Part shown: in pieces, positions 11,976-24,835 of the stretch
Layout of the letters: every line of letters starts with the position of its first letter
How positions within the stretch are numbered: the stretch's first letter is position 1
Source of the DNA: Torymus aiolomorphi
Lineage: Eukaryota > Arthropoda > Insecta > Hymenoptera > Torymidae
Assembly: GCA_036365515.1 (NCBI GenBank)
Contig: CM070874.1
Coordinates: 186,001-250,000, forward strand
Length of the DNA stretch: 64,000 bases
Direction: 5' to 3'
Notes under the pieces: generated by a model
The model's input: the letters and a program-made list of their open reading frames with translations, nothing else
Databases searched by the model: none
What the model was told of the DNA's origin: nothing
Made by a program: the position numbers and the translations under genes

Positions 11976-13718
11976 TCATAAAAAATGGAATAATTATCAG
12001 AAAGTTAATTTATTTTCGACATGTGATTTTGGTTTCACAATGCTTTGAATTAATACATTGCAGAGATCTTTTGATAAAAGATAAATTGCAGTGCCTGAGT
12101 TAAAGAATTTATCTGATATTTTCTTGATAAAAACGCTAAGCCATTCCTTTTTGCTTCCTCAAAGAGCAAACTTTGTAACAGTGAAAAAAAGTTTTCAGAC
12201 AGAAAAGTATTAAAAACATGTTATAAGGATAGTGGCATCAAATTCTTTTTCCTGTGTGCGTGTGCGTGTGCGAGTGCGTGTGCGAGTGCGTGTGCGTGTG
12301 CGTGCATGCGTGTGTGTGAGCTGTGTATAGAAGATATCTCGAAAACGAATCGGTCGATTTCGACGGGACAAAGCTTATTCTCTTCGATTTTGATGCCGCT
12401 TTCAAATCCACAATAGTTTTTAAATGATTACTGTTTTTCTTTTGTTTTATGATCAAAAAATGATTTCGAAATTTCAATTTTTCTCATTTTTTTATATGGT
12501 AGGGTAAATTATTTTCAATGTTTTGAAATCCATTTGAAAGGTCATTAAATTATCTATATTTTCTTTTTAAAAAAATTTAAATATCTATTATCCTTCATTT
12601 TTTATGAAGATAAATGTGTCATTTTCTTCTATAATTTTTATCTCAGAAACTATTCCATATTTTTACACGAAATTTATACCAGTTATAAAGTATAAAATGT
12701 ACTTCTACCTCTAAACATTTCAAGAGGTTTTATCAATTTGTTAATGAGAAAAGAATATTGAAGAAAAAAATTGCATTTTCGTTGTCGATAACTGGAATAA
12801 AAATCAATAAATCTTTATGAAATTTCGCAGAGGGGTAGTTTTTTATATACTTGAAGCCCTTTTGTTGGCCAAGTAAAAATGTTTATAAAATTCAAAGATA
12901 TTTGAGATTAAATTTTTTTTTTAATTTTCCAAATAGCATTTTCTTGAAAACGATTCCACAAATCAAATTGAAATTTATAGGCTGTCTAGCTCACACTATG
13001 AAGAATATATATACAAAATTTCAATAAGATTGCGGGATTATTGTTTGAGATATTCGTGAGAAAAATTTTTGAAGCAAAAAAATGCGTTTTCATTGTCACA
13101 CGGTAACAGGAGTAAAAATTAATAAGAAATTTAGCACAGGGTTAGCTCTTTTAATCTTCTGAACCCTTTTCGTTGGCCAAGCAAGTTAAATTTGTTTTTT
13201 GAAATTTTTCAAATCTCATTTTTTTGAAAACGATTGGACAAACAAACTTTAAATTTATAGGCTATCTATAACTCATGTTATGAAGAGTATATGTACAAAA
13301 TTTCATTAAGATTACACAATTATTTTTATGAAGATAATCGTTTTTAGAGTTTTAGATTTTTGTTTGTATTTTATGATTTGTTAAAAGCTTGCGCAAAAAC
13401 TGATGTAGAAAGTAAATGTACCAATTATTGACCATCTTAAAAGCCTAAAGTTATAAAATATATGAAAAAGAATTAGACGTACTGTAGTGTGGTGGTTTGC
13501 CTATTTCTCCAATTAATTTATAAATAAAGCAAACGTTACTTAAAATAAATAACAATAGGTTTATTAGCATCAATTCGAATACAAATTCTGTACCGACTTT
13601 ACATCCAAACATTATCTTTCCGTACCGACTAACAATACATAAGAATCTGGTGAGTTTCGGGCATATTGAAACATGTAGTACAATGATTATGACGTGATAG
13701 GATTATAGAAAAGGGGTT

Positions 13719-14010
13719 ATCCCGCGTAAAAAATTTTATAAAAGTTTTATAAAAGTTATATAAAATTTTTGTAAAGAAATAGTTCTATATAAATAATATA
13801 TAAATTTTATAGAAACCATATAGAGTTGGCAAGAGAAAAATAATTTTTGCTCTAATTCAGGTATTTTTTTTTTAATTACCTTAATTACAACAAAAATTAG
13901 TTTCCTCTTGCCAACTATATATCGTTTCTATAATGTTTATATATTATTTATATAGAACCATTTCTTTGTAAAAATTTTATATAATTTTTATAACAAATTT
14001 TTACGTGAGA
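13719..14010. mobile_element. Palindromic MITE
   Basis: Starts near CCCGCGTAAAAAATTTTATA and ends with AAATTTTTACGTGAGA. The arms (TTTGTAAAGAAATAGTTCTA, AGTTGGCAAGAG) are repeated inverted (CTCTTGCCAACT, AGAACCATTTCTTTGTAAA). Non-coding. Confidence 0.65.
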
Positions 14011-14199
14011 TTGTAGATGGTGTAGTGCATTTGTCATAGTTGCGCTCCGGGTAGGTAGGTTTTTTCTTAATATTAATGTATTAAAATAGTAATTTTGTGT
14101 TGACATAATATCAGTGTTAGCTAATAAAGGATTTCCAAAATAAGAAAAAATTTGTAATTTTTGTAAATATTAATGAAGTTTTAAATTATTGAAAAAACA

Positions 14200-14400
14200 T
14201 CTGGAATGAATAAACACCCTAGAGGAAATGGAAAATGTATATAAATGTAAATAAGAGTATATTTCTGTAAAAAAACGTATGTAAATGTAAATAAGTGTAA
14301 ATAAATACTGTAATTGGAACTCGCATTTACATTTATTTACATTTATATACGTTTTTTTACAGAAATTTACATGAATATGTACGAATTCTACATTTATATA
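14200..14400. repeat. Small inverted repeat rich in TAAATGTAAATA
   Basis: ATGGAAAATGTATATAAATG and ACATTTATTTACATTTATAT words in both orientations. The first word recurs at about 43955. Confidence 0.4.
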
Positions 14401-14723
14401 CAAAAAATTAGAACATCAATTTTCTACTTCTAATATTTATTACTTCACAAAAATTAAAAGTAAAAGCTTTTTCTTTAATGAGAAAAAATACTGTTTTTTA
14501 GTTCCTTCTGTGCAAATTTATAATAATTGATAGGATTATAAAAAATTATAATCATGAATATTTCAACGAATTTTGAATTTTGAATTTTTTTAAAAATAAT
14601 TTAATAAGTTAAAATTTTTAAATTTAATAATTGTTTACAATATAATTTTTTAATTTAATAGTTTATATAATAAAATAAAAAAATTATGTTTGAGGCAACT
14701 AAGTGCCAATGAATTGGCAGTGG

Positions 14724-15396
14724 TTTTTTGTTTTCTTTACAGGGTTTAATGTGAAGATAAGCAGATCTATGTTCGAGTAAATTTTCCCATTTTTAAATAT
14801 ATTATTCAGCGATTTTAAAGAAAATACTGATTAAAAAAGATGTACATTGGATGAGATAAAGACAAATAAAACATGAAGTTCTTGGAGGTTGCGCACTGGG
14901 GCATGAGTGCGGGGACGTTGGCGCCCTCGCATTGGTGTTGTGTCGTGTGGAAGCTGACAGCCAACCCCGCTCCAACAAGGCCACAAGTTCCAGTATCCGC
15001 GGGATTGATTTTCTCTTTCGGCGGTCTTCTACCCGCGGCGCTTCGCCAGCGCCAGCTATCTCGGCGATACAGAAGTCGGGAGGCTTCTGGGCTGACGCGT
15101 GGAGTGACCGAGCCCCAGTCGAGAACTCTACTTTGGGTTGCCTCCCCGTGCGCGTGTTTAGGCTCTTATCCGTGTATGTATACGTGTGTGCTTGGAACAG
15201 TTTAGACGGCCAATTTCACGTGAGAGCAAGGAAAAGGCTGATATGCTTCCTCAGCGTGCGGTTGCTCAGTAATCTTAAGTCGATGCTGCTACCGATACGA
15301 TAACCCCTCCCAGCAGCCAGTGACAACAGCTAACAATGATTGGCTCATCCACATCTCCGCTACCAAGCAAGTGTTAAAATACGATTTAAAAAAAAA
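14724..15396 (+). other. GC-richer block, possible promoter and 5' UTR
   Basis: From about 14880 to 15350 the base composition is much more GC-rich than its surroundings (GCGCCCTCGCATTGG, CGCGGCGCTTCGCCAGCGCC). Two open frames run through it but neither resembles a known protein. It lies directly upstream of an exon candidate with a strong donor, so promoter and 5' UTR is my reading. Confidence 0.3.
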
Positions 15397-15493
15397 ATGT
15401 TGATTCGCTGGAAAAGCAAGGACAAGACCACGAGTAAAAGCCTCACTGGAGATACCACTGGCAGCAAAAAGAAGCGAAAATTCGGAAGAGAGG
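15397..15493 (+). CDS. Candidate first coding exon with strong splice donor
   Basis: The ATG at 15397 follows an A-run. It opens 32 codons (MLIRWKSKDKTTSKSL..., then GSKKKRKFGRE) ending at a consensus donor G|GTGAGT (15494-15499), phase 1. The peptide is basic, Ser/Thr-rich and has a KKKRK stretch that could act as a nuclear localisation signal. I do not recognise the protein. No partner exon was found in the window, so a very long first intron would be needed. Confidence 0.4.
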
Positions 15494-16924
15494 GTGAGTC
15501 ATGAACTCTCTTTAATACAATTTGGCTTAGAATATTAAAACGACTATCATTTGCTATTCTTATTTTCTCGCTCTTGGACTGCGGTTTCTATCATTCCATT
15601 ATACACGCAATGCTTGTCTAATTTCTTCTTAAGAGCGATCACTTCACCTTTATTAATTATTCTGATTTTGTCTATGATACGTCTGTGTTATAATCGCATC
15701 TGAAATCGAAAGTTATGTCGAGTGGAGTTGCACCCACAGAATGTGAACAAGCACGTTTCTTTCATTTGTTAATTGATGAAATACTCGGTAGCTAGTGCGG
15801 CTTCTCTTAGAAACGCCAAGTTAACTTTATGTTGGATAATAACAATTCTTAAATGGTGAGAGAAAAAGAGAGATAGAAAGCAAGCGATAGTGAGAGAGAG
15901 AGGGTGAGTGAATGAGGGAGAGCATGCGTGAAAGAGAGAGGGAGAGGGGTAGAGATGAGTAAGAGGGACAGAGAGAGGGCTAGAGAGAAAGAGAGAGAGG
16001 AAGAAAAGAGAGACCAATTGTCAGACCGACTAACTGCAAAGCAGATACGGATGTACAAAAGCAAAGGCAGGAAGACATTCATCCCACTGGATACTAGTGG
16101 CTGGCGAGTCAGCTAATACATGCAGATGCGATATGAGTTTAAAGTGTTAACAGCGAGAAGCTGCGAGAGCCGCACCCATTTGCAACAGCATCTGTTCGGT
16201 TATCTACCTCGACTAAATACATTGATGCGTTACTGTTGCGACGTTCTCTGATTCAAAAACGGAGCCTCTGGGTGGAAATAGACTGCAGATAACGAGCACA
16301 GTAAAAATAAAGCTGTTACCGGCCCTTCTCTAGTAGAAGGAGAATTTATTACAAAAGATGGGTGTCTTAATGTGGGCTGCAGCTTTTCCAATGGTAGGAG
16401 CTTGCGCTTGTTTACGCTTTGCGATCTGATCGCATCTAGTGGCGCTCGTACATCGTCAGAAATGTTGTAGACGTAAAAAACTATTAACGAATTCATATTG
16501 GTCTCTCGTTTATTAATGACTACTAGCAAGATCACGCGCGCATAACTTTTATTTGCTATACATATATATCTAATTTAAAATTTAAAATTTGCTAAATGAT
16601 AAGTATGAACTTATATTAATTCTTATATTTGAATTACGCAACTTTTGCAATTCCTTACTTACCTCATATATTTCAATCATATTATAATTAATTTTAATAA
16701 TACCATTTTTCTTACAAAATTTTTGAGATTACAATTTTGAGAGTTCACACATTTTTAGTTTAGAAATTTTATCATAGGTCTTTTTAAGTCCTAGAACACT
16801 AACTCATCAGGCATTCGAGAATATGTGAATAAGTCAATTACAAACATTTTATAAAAAAAAGAATAAAACTCAAAATATGAAACACACATAATTTCATAGT
16901 ATTATATAGATTAGTAAAGTATAA
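15494..16924. other. Intronic or intergenic sequence, GA-rich stretch
   Basis: 15860-16010 is a purine-rich GAGAGA-like low-complexity tract, and open frames there are artefacts. 16090-16540 is mixed composition without a recognisable gene. 16540-16900 is AT-rich. Confidence 0.4.
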
Positions 16925-17990
16925 GAAATCTTGCCCTCCAATTGTTATTGGTTTAAGTGACTCGATCTAACGGAGGCAGGTGAAAGGAAAAAACGAATTT
17001 TTTCTTTGTGTTAAAACGACGTTTCGTTGGCCTGATCTACCAACCTCTTCAGGCTATAAGTTATTATAAAATACTTAACAAAAATACAAATATAATTTAA
17101 ATAAAAGATACAAATAACAATCAATACCTTAGTTGGTTAGTTAAGTGTGTTATACAGAACATATAGCGTCAGTTTGAGTGCATACATTGATAAATGGTCT
17201 TTATTTATAGTATATAAAGGACGGCGTGTTTACAAACATCGAATACATATACAAGAATCGGAGATACATAGTGTCAATTTAGAAGGCGCAGTAACGAAAA
17301 ATATGAACTATTTAGTGATTTTACATCCTCTTTTTTATTAATGTTATTTTTATTGCATTTAATGTGGATCATTTCGGAAAGTGTACGTTTTTTGTAATTT
17401 GGTTCAGAGTCCAAAATTTTTGTATTTTCCCAGTCAAAATCATGTGAAAATTTCTTTTTTTGTTGTAACACTACTGCTTCTGGGTTGTTGTTTTTTTGAT
17501 ATTCTTTTATTCTCCTTTTAAGGTGCGTTTTGTTTCTCCTGTATATGATGTTGGGCACGATCTACAAGAGAACGTGTATACTAAATTAGTCCGATCCCAT
17601 TTTTTCGTACGGTCTTTATCCAATTTTATCAAAGAATTGAAACATTTTTTAAGCTTCGGAAGCGTACAAAAGGGTTTTAAAGTTGCTGCTATTTTGTTAT
17701 ATTGGTTGTTATATGGTTATATATAAGGGTAACGAAATATAGGAAACAAATCTATTGCGTGTCGGTGTTAATTTGTGGAATTGTTTATATTTGATTGTGT
17801 GTATTCTTGTACGTGGGTGACGGTTGATGAATTCATTGAGGTAATTATTTTCTGTAAGGATTTGAGTAACTATTTTAAGATTTTTGTTATGGAACTTTTT
17901 GTGTGATAAAGAAATGGCCCTATCGACGAGATTATAAACTATGTTGATTTTTTGTTGTATAGGATGATTGGAGAGATAATACAGCCCCAC
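16925..17990 (-). mobile_element. Penelope-like element, 3' half (linker, GIY-YIG endonuclease, 3' tail)
   Basis: Minus strand. 17990-17709 encodes the linker after the reverse transcriptase (LVDRAISLSHKKFHNKNLK). 17700-17274 encodes a GIY-YIG nuclease in two frames: LVYTFSCRSCPTSYTGETKR, then LKRRIKEYQKNN, SHDFDWENTKILDSEPNYKK and SEMIHIK. This endonuclease nicks target DNA during retrotransposition in Penelope-like elements. A frameshift near 17550 and stops near 17709 disable it. Downstream, 17062-17011 carries a hammerhead-like sequence, as known for terminal repeats of this family. A second 3' fragment lies at 23507-24428 on the plus strand. Confidence 0.85.
17011..17062 (-). ncRNA. Hammerhead-ribozyme-like sequence in Penelope tail
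   Basis: The minus strand reads CTGAAGAG, GGTTGG...CCAAC, GAAAC, GTC. This matches the core CUGANGA, a 5-bp helix II (GTTGG/CCAAC with one extra G), GAAA, and a GUC cleavage triplet after a minimal helix III. Flanks TTATAGC and GTTTTAA can pair as helix I with one mismatch and one G-U. Position and strand agree with the Penelope element. Activity is inferred, not shown. Confidence 0.55.
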
Positions 17991-18139
17991 AAAAAAAAGA
18001 AAAGGTTCTGTACTTCAAATTTTATCATATCTCGGTGTATTTTGGCCCCTTAAGTATGATTCCAAGGTCAGAATTTGTCCACCATGCCTGAATTTGGAGA
18101 TATCATTAGGTATAAGTTTTTTGAGATATCTTAAAAAAC

Positions 18140-18790
18140 AAAGTAAAAACAATTTTTTTGTTAATCCTTTCTACAAAACAATGTAGCATTGTTTGCACCC
18201 TTCAAGACCAACTTTACACCGTCCCTCTACAATTTTTTTTCTCCGAGATCTAAATACCTGAATTTTGCAAACTCGCACATATCTCTTAAAATCAAATTCT
18301 TTATTTCTATCTCGAAATTTACATATTCAGATCTCCGATTAGATAGCCTTTACAGAAGATTTGAATATAAACACAACAAATGCAGAATTTCGTTTCATGA
18401 AATCGTTACAAGCACCAAATTTCTATTTTCTAACACATTTTTCTCTTTTAATGACAAGTTTTATTGACAAATTGAAGGCACTCCTATTGGTTCACCTATT
18501 TCTCCGTTATTTGAGTATATGGTCATGGACGATTTAGAAATTAATTGTTTGAAAAACTTAAAAGAAAATTACAATGTGAAATCTCTTTTTTACTTCCGTT
18601 ATGTAGACGATACTATAATGTGTATTAACAAAAAATACATTGATCTAGGTATTAACATCTTCAACTCATACAATAATCGCCTATAAATTACTTATGAATT
18701 TGAACATGATAAACAAATTAATTTTCTAGATATTTCTCTATCCGCCTCAACAATTTCATCATAACAGATTGGTTTAACAAGAACGGCATG
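18140..18790 (+). pseudogene. Penelope-like reverse transcriptase fragment
   Basis: The frame from 18189 leads through FNDKFY, one stop, then IEGTPIGSPISPLF, VMDDLEINCLKNL and FYFRYVDDTIMC at about 18480-18625. These are the palm motifs of Penelope-type reverse transcriptase with the YVDD active site (both Asp present). Further stops follow after NSYNNRL, and INFLDISLS is still visible. It lies on the strand opposite to the nuclease fragment next to it, so it comes from another copy or an inversion. Confidence 0.8.
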
Positions 18791-19289
18791 GAGCAGCTGT
18801 AGTTATTGATACAAAGAGTAAAAAAAAAACGGAAAAAAGATTAGATAAAATGTACACTCTCAAATATACATGTCACGCCTATTACAGGCTTTGTTTAAAT
18901 AAAAGAAGCTAGTCTTTAACAGCATGTATATAGTTACAATTTGTCTTCTGCATATCTGAAACAATTTACAATTCCACAGATTTTAGCGTCGAGTTTCCAT
19001 TCGAAATAAAGTATTTCAAAATTGAAAACAAAAATATACGTGTCTGATTGATTTGTCTGCTAGTTCAATATATTCATTTTATTTAATATTTTGCTGTCCG
19101 ATTCTATCGAATTAATAGTCAGTGGTAGAAATTTACCCATTCTGCACCACTACCACTGAGTATGAAATTGGTAGATGTCGGACAACAAATTTCTTTTAGT
19201 GTTATGTTGAACATTTAACGTGTTATATTGAATGCGTTATGTGGAAAGGCTGTTATAATGTGAGGGGATGTATTTTAAAAAATTTGATA
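18791..19289. other. AT-rich spacer, nothing recognised
   Basis: No coding potential and no clear repeat ends. Confidence 0.4.
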
Positions 19290-20484
<1,195 letters not shown>

Positions 20485-20905
20485 AAATATCGATTCCTTC
20501 TAAAGTTACAAAAGTTTGAAATTGATCATCGAAAGTGCTCCTGTCTTGCTCTTGTTATCGTGCGACAATCAAAACGCAAATTTTTTCTAAAATAATTTTT
20601 TTCTAAAAATCAAATAAAGATAATCTGCTGAAATTTTAACTAAATATAGTCATCTATAAATTTAATAAGTGGTTAAAACTTTAAGTCGATAAAACAGGTA
20701 TTTTTTGAGAAAATGCGATTCGAAAATTTAAAAAAAAAAATTTTTAACCTCAAATATCTTTTTTCGTAATGGACCGATTTTTTTAGGCAACGAATTCGAT
20801 CTGAAGATATATAAAAGCTACATCTGTGCCAAATTTCAGGACGATTGGATAATTTTTGCTCTGGTTATCGTGCAACAACGAAAACGCAAATTTTTTTCTA
20901 AAATA

Positions 20906-22188
20906 TTGGCTATACAAATAAGTTTCCGCCGTTTTCAAGAGATGACTCCACCGACAAGATTACTTTGAAATCGTCAGATGTAAAATGTCACACAGAAAGT
21001 TTGGACACCTGGCAACAACATAACCTTAAAATACTATTGACTTTGTATTGGCAGCATACATTTTTTTTTGTTCGAAAATGTCGAGTTTTGAACCGAATAA
21101 GCGTCATTTGCGGGAAGTTTTGATTTATTTATTTCATTTAAAGAAATATGCTACTGAGGCGTATCGGTCGCTTGTAGAAGTTTACGGTGATGCTGCCTTA
21201 AGTGAGAGAAGTTGTCGTGAGTGGTTTCAAAAGTTTAAAAACGGCGAGTTTGAAGTGGAAGATAAAGAACGCGAAGGAAGGCCAGCCAAGTTTGAAGATG
21301 CTGAGTTAGAGGCATTATTGAACCAAGACTCATGCTAAACTGAAGAGCAGCTCGCAAAAAGCTTGTGAGTGACGCAACAAGCGATTTCACACCGTTTCAA
21401 GACCATTGGTATGGTACAAAAGCAAGGAAATTTGGTTCCGCATGAACTGAAACCCAGAGACGTCGAGTGCCGTCTCTTCACGTGCGAACAACTTCTCCAA
21501 AGACAAAGTCGAAAGGGTTTTTTGCATCGAATAGTGACGGGGGATGCAAAGTGGATCTACTATGACAACCCAAAGCGTAGGAAATCAGGTAAGCCCGGCC
21601 ATGTATCAACTTCATCGGCCAAACCGAATATTTATGGCAAAAAGTTAATGTTGTACATTTGGTGGGATCAGCTCGGAGTAATCTATTACGAGCTACTCCA
21701 GCCTAACGAAACTATCACTGGAGAACGTTATCAACAGCAACTGTTGCAATTGAGCAGAGAATTGAATCTCAAACGCCCCCAAAATGCTAAAAGACATGAC
21801 AAAGTGATTTTTCAGCACGACAATGCTCGGCCACATCTTGCAAAAGTCGTCAAGGATACTTTGGAAGCTTTACAATGGGATGTCTTACCCCACCCGCCGT
21901 ATTCACCAGACATTGCTCCTTCGGACTACCACTTGTTCCGATCGATGGCTCACGCCCTGGTCAAGCAGCACAACATTTCTTACGAAGAAGCCAAAAATTA
22001 GGTCGATTCATGGGTAGCCTCAAAAGATGAAGAGTTTTTTCGACGTGGCATCCGAATGCTTCCAGAAAGATGGCAAAAAGTAGTAGCCAATGACGGACAA
22101 TATTTTGAATAAAATGTAACCTATATTTTTTTTACAATAAATTGATAATTTTTATAAAAAAAGGGCGGAAACTTATTTGTATTTACAA
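20906..22188 (+). mobile_element. Mariner transposon 2, decayed
   Basis: A 1283-bp element. The inverted repeats read TTGGCTATACAAATAAGTTT (left) and TTGTAAATACAAATAAGTTT (right, inverted), continuing CCGCC in both. It is flanked by TA at 20904-20905 and 22189-22190. The host sequence without the insert, CCAAAATAATTCTTCTCTAA, is present in the neighbouring repeat unit near 22491, so the insertion point is certain. Confidence 0.9.
21078..22111 (+). pseudogene. Mariner transposase (DD34D), inactivated
   Basis: Starts MSSFEPNKRHLREVLIYLFH and runs to the end of the family pattern (RGIRMLPERWQKVVANDGQY). It is of a different mariner lineage from element 1. Catalytic motifs: TGDAKWIYY (the Glu usual after Asp is Ala here), QHDNARPHLAK and YSPDIAPSDYHLF, with 34 residues between the second and third Asp. 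In-frame stops sit after NQDSC (21336-21338), after AKSL (about 21366) and after EEAKN (21999-22001). Each looks like a single-base nonsense change (Gln, Gly and Trp codons), unlike the homopolymer breaks elsewhere. One codon is also lost in the RKSGKPG region. Confidence 0.92.
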
Positions 22189-23318
22189 TAATTCTTCTCT
22201 AAAAAGCAAATGAAGATCATCTCTTGAAATTTTAACCAAATATAGTCTTCTACAAGTTTAATAAGTGGTTAAAATTTTAAGTCGATAAATCAAGTAATTT
22301 CTGAGAAAATACGATTCAAAAATTTTTTTAAAAATTTTTAACCTCAAATATCATTTTTCGTAATGGACCGATTTTTTTAGGCAACGAACTCGATCTGAAG
22401 GTATATAAAAGCTACATCTGTGCAAAATTTCAGGACGTTTGGGTAATTTTTGCTCTAGTTATCGTGCGGCAACGAAAACGCAAATTTTTTCCAAAATAAT
22501 TCTTCTCTAAAAAACAAATGAAGATCATCTCTTGAAATTTTAACCAAAAATAGTCTTCTACAAGGCTAATAAGTGGTTAAAATTTTAAGTCGATAAATCA
22601 AGTAATTTCTGAGAAAATATCTGAAGTAATATCTGGTTAAAATTTCAAGTCGATAAAATGATAAAATATTTTTTGAGAAATTAATTTATGAAATATAAAA
22701 AAGTTTTCCTTAATAACAAATGACAGAGTGAAGATATTTTAAATTTTTGAAAAAGGAAAATATAGGTAATTTAAATATCTTTCAAGAAAAGTTTTTTATG
22801 TTATGTAATAATGGCTATAAGATATGAAAAAATCAAAAAAACTAAAAATTCAAAATTCGTTTTTGGAAAATAATTTTTTTTCTAAAAAACAAATAAAGAT
22901 AATCTCTTGAAATTTTAACCACATATAGTCTTCAATTAGTGTAATAACTGGTTATTTATTTCAAGTCGACAAATAAATTATTTTTTGAGAAATTAATTTA
23001 TAAAATATAAAAAAGTTTTCCTTAATAACAATTGACAGAGTGAAGATATTTAAAATTTTAAAAAAGGAAAATATAGGTAATTTAAATACCTTTCAAGAAA
23101 AGTTTATTATATTATGTAATAATGACTGTAAGATATGAAAAAATCAAAAAAACTAAAAATTCAAAATCGCTTTTTGGTTATAAAACAAAAGAAAGTGAAT
23201 AAAAACTCAAATCCATCAGGGTACCTTTCTTTTCCGGCGAGACGAAGAGAATAAGTTTTGCCCGACGAAAATCGGTTGATTTGTTTCGAAGATATGAAGA
23301 GTTCAAACACACACACAC

Positions 23319-23389
<71 letters not shown>

Positions 23390-23506
23390 CACACACATCC
23401 ACGAAAACAAAAATGATCAAAATCAACTAATATACACATATATCGCCTTAAAACATCTTTTTGAACATTTTTTTTCGAAAAATTTTCCTCTATGAGGAAG
23501 CAAAAG

Positions 23507-24428
23507 AAATTTTCACATAATTTTGACTGGAACAATACCAAAATTTTGGATTATCAACCAAGTTACAAAAAACGTACGTTTTCCGAAATGATCCACATTA
23601 AGGTGGCTCCGTCGTGCATTTCGGACTTATTTATACAATTTTTTACGATGCTTACTTCACATGTTATAATTTGTGAAACAATGAAGTATGAAAAAAGGGT
23701 TCTTGAAGTATTAAAAAAAATTTTTTTCAAAGAAATTTCAATATTGTTAAAGTAGATACCGCTAATTGAAAAAAAATCAACAACTCCGATAAATGTTTTT
23801 CATTTTTCATCCGATTTTAATTTTTAAGGTCTCATTTTGTACCTTGTACAATTTCATGTGGGGTTACCGATATGAAAATTGAAAATTTTTCAAAACTTGC
23901 AAAGATACATCCACTTGTTTATACGTTCGTCTATGCTTTTTAGAGAGTTGAGTTAAACAAATAGCTGTATCTTTGCAGGTTTTGAAAATGTTTCAATTTT
24001 CATATCGGTAACCCCACCCCAAATTGTACAAGGAACAAAATGAGACCTCAAAAATTAAAATCGGATGAAAAATGAAAAAGATTTATCGGATTTGTTGATT
24101 TTGTTTTCAATTAGCGATATTTTCTTTAACAATATTCAAATTTCTTTGAAAAAAAAATTTTTTTATACTTTAAGAACCCTTTTATCACACTGTATTATTT
24201 CTCAAATTATAACATGTAAAGTAAGCATCGTAAAAAATTTGTATATATAAGTCCGAAATGCACGACGGAGCCACCTTAAATGCAATAAAAATAACGTTAA
24301 CAAAAAAGAGGATGTAAAATCACTAAATAGTTCATATTTTCCGTTACTGTGCCTTCTAAATTGACACTATGTATCTCGGATTCTTTTATATGCATTCGAT
24401 TTTTCTAAACAGGCCGTCTTTTATATAC
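23507..24428 (+). mobile_element. Penelope-like element 3' fragment, split by a MITE
   Basis: Residues KKFSHNFDWNNTKILDYQP, TFSEMIHIK and (after the MITE) NKKEDVKSLNSSYF repeat the nuclease C-terminus found on the minus strand at 17274-17460. The 3' tail TTGACACTATGTATCTCGGA matches that copy as well. The MITE at 23601-24276 interrupts it. At 24429 it is cut by the TG of the LTR that follows. Confidence 0.8.
23601..24276. mobile_element. Long-palindrome MITE with TA target duplication
   Basis: 676 bp flanked by TA (23599-23600, 24277-24278). Inverted ends start AGGTGGCTCCGTCGTGCATT. Arms of about 320 bp pair along nearly the full length (CGGTAACCCCA and its inverse, ATCGGATGAAAAATGAAAAA and its inverse), leaving a short centre near 23930. 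The uninterrupted target (CACATTAAATGC) is visible in the other Penelope copy. Confidence 0.85.
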
Positions 24429-24644
24429 TGTTATGTGTTCGTCTACCATCATCGAACATAAGAACAAAAGCGTTGCCAAGCGACTAGTTTGTTGTTCTCG
24501 ATTCGAGTTAGTTAGTTGATTCGAGACGTTGTTGTTGATAACATGTTTTATTGTGTGTGTTTATGATCTTAAATAAAGTTATATGTTATTCTTTTGTAAT
24601 TATGGTTATTATTAATTATTGTATGTGTGTGTGTGAGTGTAACA
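24429..24644 (+). mobile_element. Short 5' LTR of a retroelement
   Basis: Begins TGTTATGTGTTCGTC and ends GTGAGTGTAACA, so it has TGTTA...TAACA ends. It holds AATAAAG near 24572 as a polyadenylation signal and is followed three bases later by a tRNA-Pro-like primer binding site. No identical 3' LTR was found in the window. Confidence 0.65.
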
Positions 24645-24647
24645 TTT

Positions 24648-24665
24648 TGGGGGTTCGTCCGGGAT
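24648..24665 (+). other. Primer binding site, tRNA-Pro type
   Basis: TGGGGGTTCGTCCGGGAT differs by one base from the classical tRNA-Pro primer binding site and sits just inside the LTR. Confidence 0.65.
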
Positions 24666-24835
24666 TTTGAAGACGAAATGGGCGGATTTGAAAAATCAGC
24701 AAAAAAAAAGCGACGCATACACTGCTGTGTATACCCTTCCGATCGAAGACCAGAACGCGGGCTGCTGCCGAAGTTTCTGCTGCCGAAACTGCTGTGGCTA
24801 ATAGGGGACGGCGGGGCACGTGTGACACCCTAACT

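Larger units (their letters stand above)
12153..14723 (-). mobile_element. Helentron/HINE-like element, copy 3 (inverted)
   Basis: Hairpin-type 3' end GCTTCCTCAAAGAGCAAACT at 12153, a (GT)n-like tract at 12250-12320, and a 5' end at 14704-14723 (GTGCCAATGAATTGGCAGTGG, inverse of the family start). Both ends sit in T-runs. The interior keeps family words (AAAGCTTATTCTCTTCG, TTTTCGTTGTC and TTTTCATTGTCACACGGTAA). It is itself invaded by a 290-bp palindromic MITE. Confidence 0.5.
20485..23504 (+). mobile_element. Helentron-like element, copy 5, interrupted by mariner 2
   Basis: Contains inverse copies of the internal unit marked TATCGTGC...CGAAAACGCAAATTTTTT (about 20560, 20865, 22460), family words CAAAATCGCTTTTTGGTTATAA and CGGCGAGACGAAGAGAATAAG, a (CA)n tract at 23309-23396 and the terminal hairpin CCTCTATGAGGAAGC at 23488-23504. 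The 5' limit is unclear. Mariner 2 occupies 20906-22188. Confidence 0.45.

Noticed and set aside
14873..15303. Two overlapping frames in the GC-rich block
   Set aside because: No recognisable motifs, and the two frames overlap out of register; the block fits promoter/5' UTR better.
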